Source: Eleusine coracana subsp. coracana (lineage: Eukaryota; Streptophyta; Magnoliopsida; Poales; Poaceae). From it: DNA of 64,000 nt. The notes below the pieces were generated by a model. The model saw only the letters and a list, made by a program, of their open reading frames with translations, did no database searches and was not told where the DNA came from. Position 1 is the stretch's first letter. Every line of letters begins with the position of its first letter. The translations under genes were made by a program, and so were the position numbers. Location: positions 14,228,501 to 14,292,500 of the forward strand of contig CM064417.1 in the NCBI GenBank assembly GCA_032690845.1, given 5' to 3'. Shown here one piece after another: positions 54,719-64,000 of the stretch.

Positions 54719-56856
54719 ATGACTGGCTTCACCTTGCCTGAAAATTATATTGAAGATCTCGAACAACTCTTGAGAAGGGTATGTGCATGTCTCGTCCCTC
54801 CTAAAAAGTTCATGTCTGCAAGTGAGCCTGTCATTTCCGCACAATCAAGCTTCAAAGTCATGACCCAGAAGAGTCTTCGTGATTTTTCCGCTCCCTCGGC
54901 GTCCAACATTCCTGTTGCACCCAACGTCATAGGAGATGCGAATTTCGAGATTAAGACGGGTCTCATTACCATGGTGCAGGCTAGCCCATTATGTGGGAAG
55001 GCCAATGAGGATGACATCGCCCATCTGCAACAATTTCCAGAGATTTGCAGCACCTTCAAGATGAAGGACGTCTCTCAAGATGCCATTCGCCTTCGTCTGT
55101 TTCCTTTCTCCCTTCTGGGGCAAAACAGTGGTTCTACGCGAACAAGGATGTTGTGGGTACCTGGGAAAAGTGTTCAACCTCGTTCCTCGCCAAATTCTTC
55201 CCACTGGGCAAAACCAACACCCTTCATGGAAGAATTTCAAACTTTCAGCAGGAGTCCAAGGAGTCAATCTCCGAGGCTTGGGAGAGGCTGCAAGAATATA
55301 TTGTTGCATGTCCTCATCACGGGATAGATGAATGGCTTATCATCCAGAACTTCTATAATAGGCTGACTCTGTCGACTTGTGATCATATCAATGCTGCAGC
55401 GGGAGGAGCCTTCTTCTCATGGACCATTGACAAGGCAAAAGAACTTATTGAGAAGATGGTTTCCAACCAAGGATGGAGTGAAGATTGTCTTCACTTGCGC
55501 CAGCGGGGCATGCACCCCGTTAAAGATGTGGACATACTAGCCGCTATAATGGACCTCCTCATGAAGAAGATGGATGAACAAGCCAAAGGGTATGAAGTCG
55601 GCACTGTCAATGCCTTAGACTCTCACATGATGTGCGAGGTCTGCAGCAACACGGGTCACTCGGGCAATGACTGCCCTGAGACCCGTGAGGACGTGTTGTA
55701 CATGAACAATAACAATAATGGTTATCATCCACAAGGAGGCAACAGGTGGAATCAACCATACCCGTATTATCAAGGAGGTAGCAACTTTAACTCTTCCAAT
55801 AATCAATCCTCCTTTAAAGATCTTGTCTTAGGTCAGGCTAAAATCAATGAAACTTTTACTAAAAAGCTTGAAGCCAACGACAAGACTTTAGAAAGTGTTC
55901 ATGCTAAGCTAGAAGGTCTTGCTTCTTCCTTTAAGAATCAGCATAGCTTTAATAAAATGCTAGAAACCCAACTTGCCCAGCTAATTGCTGCTGTTCTTCC
56001 CTTAGAGTCAAGGAAGATCCCGGGGCAACCCAAGTGTCCCATTGAAAATATTAATGCGGTAACCATGAGAGGGGGTAAGAACACTCAGGACCCGCCATAT
56101 CCTAACACTGCAGGGAATGATAAGGAAGAAGAAAAGGAAGTACCTTCAAGTAAAGAAGATCCGGGGTGCCCCATGATTGCTTGCTCAATTGGGGATCAGA
56201 AGTTCGACCACACCTTGTGCGACCTTGGTGCAAGCAAGAGTGTGATGCCCAAGGCAGTCTTTGAGAAATTACACTACACAGCTCTATTCCCTACGCCGAT
56301 GCAACTTCAGATGGATGATTCATCGGTCCGCTATCCAGAAGGAATTGTAGAAGGTGTTCTGATCAAAATCCGGGATTGCTTCATCCCCGTGGATTTTGTG
56401 GTGCTCGACATGGATGTTGAGAAGGAAACACCGCTCATTCTTGGGCACCCGTTTCTAAGCATCGGTGATGCACACATTGATGTTAGGGCCAAAGAAATCT
56501 ATTTCCTAATCAATAGGAAGGAGCAGAGGTTTGATTTTCGGCCAAGGAGAGAGCAGTGCTCAATGATCAAGATCAAGTATGGGTCGAACCCAAAGACTAT
56601 TCAAGAGGTCAAAGTAATACCCCCGAAGAAGGATAGCCTCATTCTCTACATGAAGAAGATCATGGCAAAGGATATGTCGTTCCGTTTCGAGAAAAAGAAC
56701 CCACCTACGGCGAGGCCAGGACTGTGGGCAAGGCCACAACCTATTAAATCCAAGAAGCCACCGACCGCACCAAAGATGAAGAAGGTGTGGCGAGTGAGGG
56801 AAGTGCAGCCATCCGCGTCCACTTCTCTAGGACCGGACACCGCAACATCAAGCTAA
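54719..56856 (+). pseudogene. gag and protease of element E (one frameshift)
   Basis: The first part (from the ATG at 54719) holds GKANEDDIAHLQQFPEICST and DAIRLRLFPFSLLG. A frameshift near 55118 leads to KQWFYANKDVVGTWEKCSTS, FLAKFFPLGKTNTLHGRISN and EAWERLQEYIVACPHHGID, the Athila gag core. A zinc knuckle CEVCSNTGHSGNDC lies at 55633-55674. A Gly/Asn-rich stretch and a coiled coil (LGQAKINETFTKKLEANDKT) follow. The protease active site is CDLGASKSVMP (Asp at 56221), with ILGHPFLSIGDAHIDV as the C-terminal motif. The product would form particles and cut itself. After the frameshift, 570 or so codons are free of stops, unusually good for this window. Confidence 0.9.
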
Positions 56857-57617
56857 ACGTGATGGAGAAAATTCCCGCTCATCGGACTTTAAAAATTGGT
56901 GAGCCCTTGCCAAAGGTAAATTGGTATTTATCTCATAATTTATTTTCCTCAATTTTTGCACATTTGAACTTTTCCAAACTTTTGGATTCTTTCAAATTTG
57001 CCTCTGCATTTGCATATTTGGATTTCACACATGCATGTTGGAATTTATTCCAACCCTCTTCTTTGTTTAATAAAAATACAAAATTTGTTTTTCGGTTTCC
57101 AACTTTGAGAAAATTTATTTCTGAGCAAAATTTTGTTGAAACTTTGGACCTAACCCCTGTAGCTTAGAAAATATAGTTGTTAGGGAGTTGTGGGCCAAAG
57201 TAGGGGACCAGTGGGACCCACCCCTAGTCAGCCGAACACCCATGTTCGGCCGAATGGGTGTGGGCCCCACCAACCTTGGCCTTTTGCCAACGATTGAATT
57301 TGGCTCCCCACTAGCCATTTTTGACCGTTTGGGAATTTTCCTATAAATGGAGTGCCCGGGGGAGAGTGTTTTGCCATTCCAAGTTCACTTCTCATTTCAC
57401 TCCCTCCTTCACTCATTTGCTCTTGAGCTCTCACATTGTTTCTCCAAAGTTGTCTTTCCAAAAATGATCCAAAATAGTTCCCTTTTTAGTTTGCTTTGTT
57501 TTTGGTTTGTTCAAGTCCTTTGCAAAGCTTGGCAAGAACAACACGGTCGGCAGCTTTTATTCACTAACCCATAACCCATGTTCGAGTTGTTCTTGTGTTT
57601 TTGCTTAATTGGTGCAG
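56857..57617 (+). other. Gap in element E where pol should be; no gene seen
   Basis: About 760 bases separate the protease from the second ORF. No RT, RNase H or integrase motif is visible in any frame. It contains a GTTCGGCCGAA motif (57244) similar to those in the LTR, and GGTGCAG directly before the ATG at 57618 that resembles a splice acceptor. Confidence 0.65.
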
Positions 57618-59131
57618 ATGAAGAAGCCTAAGGCATTGATACAGCGGGTGACGCGTTCGGGTTCACGCCGTTCACACGGCAGCTTAAGCACACACTTCTC
57701 CGTTGAAGATGAATCAACGAGGCACACACCCATTGAGGACAACATGGAGGAGGATGAGCCACACGTTCTTCTCGCCGACACCGACCTCGAGCTGCTGGAT
57801 GAATGGGAGAGACATGTCTACCATCGCCTACACAATCGCAGTTTTGTCCACACCAGGGCGTATGACGACAACCTACTCTCCACTATAGGTATGGACTCTG
57901 AGTTCCTTTCTATTTGGAAAGCATTAGATTGGACCGAATTTGCACACATCAATGAGGCAAGTTCACACCTCCTCACTATCCAGTTTTTGTGCACCTTGCT
58001 AAAAGATAACGACGGGGTACTTTTCTGCTTGTTCGGGAAGGAATACCGTCTCACCTGGAAAGAACTTAGCATCATTCTTAAGTTTAAAAGTTATTGCAAC
58101 ACTAACATAGAAGGTGCAACCACGGCTTTTGAAAAGGGATCTTTTTGGCAAAGGATTTTGGGGGAGTTTTCTTGTGAATGTCTTAGGACGAGTGACATTC
58201 ACAACCCAACTCTACAACTGTGGCATAGGTGGCTTGCTATGACTTGTTTCCCTAGGCAAGACACTAGACCTATTCGTAACAATGAATTGCGTGTCTTGTT
58301 TGCTGCAATTGCTAAAATTCCTATTGCTCATGTTGAAGCTATGATTGGTCAATAGTTAGATTATATTAAAGGATCAGGACCCATTGAATGCACTTCTTTA
58401 GTGACCCGTATTGCTGCAGGGGTTGAGGCTTTATCCAACACTAGGTTTGATTATCTTTCTAAGCCTCGTCTCATGATAGACTATAAATTTCTTAAGCAGG
58501 GTCACACTTTAAAGAAGGATCCCGATGGTTCTATTATCTTTTATTATCCCGACTATACAAGTGAAATCCCATTGCCTAACCTGGGATATCATTTGTATAG
58601 ATGTTGGAAACTAACCATATAGCTACAGAGAGAAGGAATGCCTGGTAGGTCCACCGATCAACACACGCGACAAAGCACGAGGCATGCCACCACTACCGTA
58701 ACCAAGACTACACCACCAGTCCATGATTACACTACAGGCTTAGAATATTTCGACGATCCCGCTTGGATGTTCACGCCGCAGTAGTACGAGACTGGAGGTT
58801 TGTCTTGGCAGCAAGCCAGTAGTGCACAATGGGGACATGGCCCTGAGTCAATCAGGACGCCTCCACATCACGATGGACGTCACTCATTTTCGGCCTTAGT
58901 CATCATGACTATGGCTCAGAATTGAGGGATCTTACAAGGAGGATGAACGATTTGGATGTGAGAACAGGGGAAATGCAAAACACCCTTACTACTCACACCT
59001 AGACCATCACAGAGTGGCAGCAGCATAGTGACGATAAGTTTCGTCACCTCCAGGAGCAGCTTTGAGAGTACCACGACTACACGGTGGCATACTACCATTG
59101 GAGAGGATTTGATCCTAACCAACAGTCGTGA
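57618..59131 (+). pseudogene. ATHILA ORF-1-like second ORF of element E
   Basis: From ATG 57618, MKKPKALIQRVTRSGSRRSH leads to a globular part: DEWERHVYHRLHNRSFVHTR, IWKALDWTEFAHINEASSHL, LLTIQFLCTLL and FCLFGKEYRLTWKELSIIL. LQLWHRWLAMTCFPRQDTRP follows. A TAG at 58353 interrupts, and the frame goes on with LDYIKGSGPIECTSLVTRIA to 58622, then further with more stops. A C-terminal heptad-like region (RRMNDLDVRTGEMQNTL, HLQEQL) ends YYHWRGFDPNQQS at 59131 in a shifted frame. This is the protein found in Athila elements and in the Pfam family named Arabidopsis retrotransposon ORF-1. Its role is not known. Confidence 0.75.
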
Positions 59132-60544
59132 GCAAGAGCAAGCTTGGGGGAGCACGCCCCACCAAAGTCACTTGTATCTTTCCTTTTTTTTTTCTTTGTT
59201 GGACTTACCCTCATAAAACAAAATAAAAATTTGCAAAACTAAAAAGAACAAAAATAATAGGTTATCATGCATGCTAGGGATGTTCATGCCTTCATGTTGA
59301 GATGATGAACAGTTGCTCTATTTTATGTCTTTTCATAAGTCCCTCGTATACAATTTAGTACTCTCCCAACTTTTGAGTTTGTTGGCTAAACATGCTTGCC
59401 TTGAACTTGAATACTTGTGGGTTGCAAAGTGCATGATCTAAGTCTAGGTTGTTGTGAGCCTTGATATGGTTAGAATCGGACTACTATGATCTTTGTCCTA
59501 AAGTGAAGCTTAACATCCGGAGATTTTGTTTTTCAAAATGATAAAATTGAAAAGTTCCTCAACGATGAAAATTCCTACCACGGCCATATGTTATACTTCA
59601 TTGCAAAACCTTCCACATATGCTGCTTGTTTTCACATTGAGCTTTATCAAAATGCTTGCAACCTTTGTGAGATCCATTTCATGCTTTTATGATCAATATT
59701 CACGTACACATCCACAATTATTTGCTAATGCTCCTAACCAAGAGATAGCAACACCATTCCATTGCATCCACCACCATATGCTTAACTTCTATTTCGGAAG
59801 TTAGCAAAATAAATACTCCATGAATATCATGTCATGACTCTCTCTCAATTTGTTGCATGGAAGGCATGGCTATCAAAAATAGAATAAATGCTTGCTCACA
59901 ATCTTGAGCATGATAAAAAAAAAAGAGAGAAAAGTAGAAGAAAAAAAATAGCCATGCCCAAGTGCTAATTAAATAAAGAGGGAGTCTACTCAAAAAGGAG
60001 TATCCACCATTCCACCATTATTTCACCAAATTCCACACACATGCACATCTTAATCAGATTGTATGACTTGTTTCTCCGTGGGTTTAGTCTTTTGGTTTAG
60101 CAATATATGTGTTACAAGTATGTCTCATTTATTCCTATCTAGAGCCCCACGTAAGCCTTATTTAGAGGTAGGAACAAAAAGAGGCAACTTCAATGCCTTG
60201 GTAAGGAATTATACACACTGAGCGACCGAGTGAATCATTAGAGGAACATAGTTTTATTTGCTAAAACTTTTTGAAAAAACTCCAGATGAAAAGTGGAACA
60301 CAGGGATGATAGAATGGTGTCCTACAAAAGATTGTTTTGTCTTTCAACCACCCAAGATGAAGAGAAGCCAAAAGCCCTGCAAGGACTAAGGTAAAAAAGG
60401 GTGAGTTACCAAATGCCAACTTATTCAATTAAAGGTAGAATATTTTGTTGTGCACTTGGTACTATGGAGGAATATAAAACATTGTTGCAACTCCTGATCA
60501 ACTACCTAAACTTCTATCTTTGCATTGGGACGAGCAAAGGTTCA
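59132..60544 (+). other. 3' untranslated region of element E, no gene seen
   Basis: AT-rich sequence with short ORFs only. GCTTGGGGGAGCACGCCCC at 59141-59159 is a polypurine-like internal site as seen in some gypsy elements. Confidence 0.55.
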
Positions 60545-60557
60545 ACTTGGGGGAGTT
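60545..60557 (+). other. Polypurine tract of element E
   Basis: ACTTGGGGGAGTT precedes TGTTGACGG of the 3' LTR. Confidence 0.7.
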
Positions 60558-62184
60558 TGTTGACGGTCGTTGACTACCATTTCCGGCCATCAACATTACT
60601 CAAAATAAAGAAGGATTGTATATTCCCATCATGCATATTAGTTAGAATTAATAAATATCCATTATTGCTTCGAGAATCACTAACATGCATGAGAAATATC
60701 AAAAGAGAGGAGAAAAGACACCAATGTGGCGAAGAAACACAATGTCGACCAATCGGAGTTCACCAACGGGGATTTCCATGGATCAACTGGCCCACCTGTA
60801 GTACCAAACTGACATACAAAAGGCCTAAGCCATGGAGAAGCAAAGGGGGGGCACCCACCAGTGTGCCAGAGGTGGCAAGACCCCTGTGGGCCCAACCCCT
60901 GTTCGGCCGGACAAGGGTGTTCGGCCGAACAGGAGGGCGGCCCACTAGGGCCCATCTTCATATGGTGGTTCCCCACAGACTTCCCAAAGACAGCTGCCCC
61001 CCTTAGGGCGGGAGTTACCAACCTAAGAAGCGCCTTTGGATAGCTATAAAAGGAAGGGCGTGGCTCACTTCTCAACACACACCAAGAAGCATTACTCTCT
61101 TTACCATTTCGTGATTCCCTTTAGTTTTAGTGGAGTTAGGCTTAGAATAGAGTCTTCTTCAGTTCCCAAGTCTTCCTTGGAGTTGTGGTATGTCTCTTAT
61201 ATCTTTCTCCTTTTATAAGACTTTATTCTATTTAATATATTTATTCTTTCTATATAGTTATGTTTGGGTCATATGTTTCTTGTTTGATTATATGATCCAC
61301 TCATGTATGTGGTTATTATGCTTGCATATTAGTAATGTAGTCATACTATATTACCATGTTAGACATAAGTCCTTACTATAGTCGTTATTTATGTCATTAT
61401 AATAATGCATGATTAATGTGTGACTTAGATCATTTCCATGTGCTTAGTGTTCACTTAAATGTGATTACTCCTTTTCCGATCCATTGCTGAAGGGATTAGG
61501 AGTATTGTTCGAGAGATGTAATCATGGTGCTTAGATCAATAGAATGCATTATTTATCGTGTAGCCCACGGATTGCTAGGGGTAGGCAGTATGTCGTGACA
61601 ATCCTATCTGTCCTTTGAAATCTTTCACGTTCGGCTATGCAATAGGCTCTTGGCTGGAATCATACTAAGGATGTAGGGGAAAACCAGATGCCCAGGGTGT
61701 GATGATCTGATTGTCTTGCATTGTCATTATATCTATATAATAGTATATAATGTAGACTATGTAACTATATAAAAAGCAACATAGGAACTTAGCTCTTTCT
61801 TTGTCCTTCTCCACTAAACTAATATTTATCTAACTTGAGTATGATATCTGTGTGTCCACTACCATATTAATCTTTATCCTTACCCCTGTGAGGACTTTGT
61901 CGCATAATCCAATGTGCAATGTCTAGAAATATGGTAATTACTCTGATAAATCATATGTCTTCCTTTGGGATAAAATAAATATGATACCGTGAATACTTCC
62001 GGGTGAAATGCTACAACGGTATTCTCCATGCGCTTGCGGACTCTCTGCATTTGTTAAAGATTACCAATATATATTTCTAGGATTCGTTGCTAAGGCAACT
62101 TAGTGATGACGCTTAGAGATGTCAACAAGCATTTCTAGCGCCATTGCTAAGAAAACTTAGTGATGATGTTAAGAAATGTCAATA
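60558..62184 (+). repeat. 3' LTR of element E
   Basis: It starts TGTTGACGGTCG and ends AAATGTCAATA, aligned with the 5' LTR. TATA box CTATAAAAGG at about 61044. The perfect palindrome GTTCGGCCGAAC is at about 60920, with a variant copy GTTCGGCCGGAC just upstream at about 60901. Confidence 0.8.
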
Positions 62185-62189
62185 GGCAC

Positions 62190-62324
62190 GAGTCATTCTC
62201 TTAGGCTTCTCTAGAGTTAGAGTGTTGAGATGCTCAAATAAAGCTCTAGGACACTTAGAGTGGTAGTGGAGAAGGATTGATCAAGACTTGGAAGCTTGGA
62301 GATAAGTCAAGAGGACAGCAAGTT
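62190..62324 (+). repeat. Fragment H: Sirevirus LTR, right part
   Basis: It continues the F-family LTR after element E (TCATTCTCTTAGG against TCATGTCTCTTAGG in F; ATGCTCA and GTGGAGAAG shared). It ends where the D-family LTR begins. Confidence 0.55.
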
Positions 62325-64000
62325 TGTCACATGCCAAAATTTCCCATTTTGGAATGTGAAGCACTTTCATACAATATATTTGGATTTCTCAAATTTTCAG
62401 AATATTTACAAGAAATTTTGCAAAACAAAGATTTTATTTGAGCTGAACAACTTGCTCTATGTCATAAAAGTTTTCAGTTTTAAACAAAAACCTTTTAAAA
62501 TAAGTAAAATCATTTTATTTTACTTCATTTTAATGTTTTGTCATTTTTGGATTCCATCTTAATTTGAGAAACTTGAAACCCTTTCAATCAAGTTTTTTGA
62601 ATCTACATTCTATTTTCTAAAATGGGCTCAACAATCTCTTCCCCTCTCTTTTGCTCACTTCTACGCTTAGTCAAAGTGTACACGTCATTCTTATCTCCCT
62701 CGAAATGTTTGTTCATTCACCAAATAATCTATCGTATCTGTCAAATATATGTGGCTTCAAATAGGTCCTCATTCTCCACTCCTACCACATCAACGTATCT
62801 AGATGTGAAGGCTGTCACATTCATCCCACCTACCATAAACAATTAAAAAGAAGGAACAACATAATAAATTGCCATCAAAAATGCATTTATTCTTCATAAA
62901 TCTCCTTCTATATTCTTCCCCCACCTGCCCCACCCCTCCTATAAATACTAGACCCCATTCCACGTCCTCCCTACCCCCCTCAAACCCTCACCACGCCGCC
63001 ATGCTGCCGCCACGCCACCCTGCCCTCGCATCCAGCAACACTTCTGACGGTTGGCTTTGGCGTTCCCGGTGATCCACCCATCCAAATGCCGCCATCATTT
63101 ACATGAATGTGTGCCCAGATGTCCCCTACAACATATCCAAAAATCAGATCTATTGGAGTCCATATGCCTCCGGGATCTGCATCGCAACGCTGGCTGCTCC
63201 TGGTTCCTGATCTGTCCAGCACACGCATCGGCAATTTGATCATTTTTCCTATTAATTCAAGCACTTGATTGATACAAAAATTTGGTCCAAACTGTGTTCC
63301 AGGAAGTTATCAACATCTCCACCAAAGGCTTCTCCAAGATCTTTCATGGTTCGACCGAGAACGCGATTGGCGTGAAACCCGCCGCTGTGTGACCTTGTTT
63401 CGTTCTAACACCAAAATCTCCAGATCAGACCAATTCCTATGACACAAACCCTGCCATTTATGTGTTCCACGTCACAACCAATAATTATGTTCAACTATTG
63501 TTTCATATCCATCTGGAATAACAGAGAACGCGCATGTCTTCTTTATGTTCTCTGCAGATGGCTGCTGTTTGCTATCTGTTCACGTCCCGCACAGATCCTG
63601 CTAATTTCAATCAATGTTCTGCCCAAACCGTTTGTGTTCTTGATGATAGACCTATACCATATCGGATTCCAGGTAGTTAGCTACTCGTTCTGAGAAGCGT
63701 GTCCCATGATCTACTCCGACGCCTCCAGGAACGCCGTTGGCGTTCAAACTGTCGTTGGGCAACCTTGCCCTGCTCAAATCCATCGATCTCCAATACATGT
63801 GATTTCTGATCCAATTCACCTTGCGTTTCACATGTCCCACATCATTAGGAATATTTATGTTCAAACAATTCCTTTAGCACTAGAGCCAATCAATAGAAAC
63901 ACGCACATATATTTTGTACTATTTGTGCGCAGGCTGAGTCCTTACTGCTTTAACCTTGCATACCTTTTGATCCACAACCCCGATTTAGATTATTCTTTCG
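62325..64000 (+). repeat. LTR of the element D family, running off the window
   Basis: TGTCACATGCCAAAATTTCC and later blocks (GCCGCCATGCTGCCGCCACG, CATCCAAATGCCGCC, CGTTTCACATGTCCCACATC) match the D LTRs but with more divergence. It keeps the segment deleted from the 5' LTR of D and has a better TATA box there (CCTATAAATACTAG at about 62939). Whether it is a solo LTR or the 5' end of a full element lies outside the window. Confidence 0.75.

Larger units (their letters stand above)
52985..62184 (+). mobile_element. Element E: Athila-like Ty3-gypsy element without pol
   Basis: LTRs at 52985-54574 and 60558-62184 flank a tRNA-Asp-like primer site, a gag-protease gene, a second ORF of the ATHILA ORF-1 type, and a polypurine tract (ACTTGGGGGAGTT, 60545-60557). 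No RT, RNase H or integrase lies between the protease and the second ORF (56857-57617), so it must depend on other elements. It is inserted in LTR fragment H with a near-perfect 5-base duplication. Confidence 0.85.

Noticed and set aside
59141..59159. GCTTGGGGGAGCACGCCCC as the real polypurine tract of element E
   Set aside because: The 3' LTR start is at 60558, next to ACTTGGGGGAGTT. The earlier site is more than 1.3 kb away and could only be a second internal primer.
1..64000. CRISPR arrays, rRNA, tRNA genes, bacterial operons or endogenous plant viruses
   Set aside because: No regular direct repeats with spacers and no tRNA or rRNA core sequences are seen. All polymerase-like ORFs have retrotransposon gene order without movement or coat protein motifs. 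The tRNA-like matches are retrotransposon primer sites only.

Overview
The window is a nest of plant transposable elements, and I see no convincing host gene in it. The families point to a grass (Poaceae) or another large-genome monocot. They are Sirevirus-type Ty1-copia with a 3' env-like ORF, Tat-lineage Ty3-gypsy with a spliced antisense gene, a Tekay-like chromovirus, Athila-like gypsy elements with a tRNA-Asp-type primer site, and a hAT transposon with zf-TTF and DUF4371. I cannot name the species. Nearly every coding region is broken by stops or frameshifts, as expected of old silenced heterochromatin.

Layout, outermost first. Bases 1-2385 are the 3' part of a Sirevirus-like copia element (F: RT/RNase H end, polypurine tract, truncated LTR). 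From 2386 to 47184 runs a minus-strand Athila-like element (A). Its 5' LTR (45305-47184) interrupts the RT of a second Sirevirus (G, 47185-52590), and its 3' LTR (2386-3620) is cut off at the left. Inside A sits a plus-strand Tat element (B, 4963-43032) with matching 5-base target duplications (ATACT). B carries four insertions. These are a solo LTR splitting its RT (10189-10881, TSD TAAGG), a minus-strand Tekay-like element splitting its integrase (C, 13383-30930, TSD GAAGC/GAAGA), a hAT transposon splitting its antisense gene (33467-36754, 8-base TSD TCCATAGG), and a gypsy fragment at about 39717-40680. The 5' LTR of C in turn holds a non-autonomous large-LTR element (D, 22635-28720).

On the right, G ends with a near-intact env-like ORF and an LTR rich in palindromes. 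A Sirevirus LTR fragment (H) follows from 52664. A plus-strand Athila-like element (E, 52985-62184) lies inside H; it keeps gag-protease and a 3' ORF but has no RT, RNase H or integrase. The last 1.7 kb (62325-64000) is another LTR of the D family.

The insertion order is readable. G and H are oldest. A entered G, B entered A, and the solo LTR, C, hAT and the gypsy fragment entered B. D entered C, and E entered H. The features most worth follow-up are the spliced antisense gene of B, the palindrome arrays in the Sirevirus, the shared duplication of the LTR end and primer site in A and E, and D, whose 5' LTR has lost its promoter segment.
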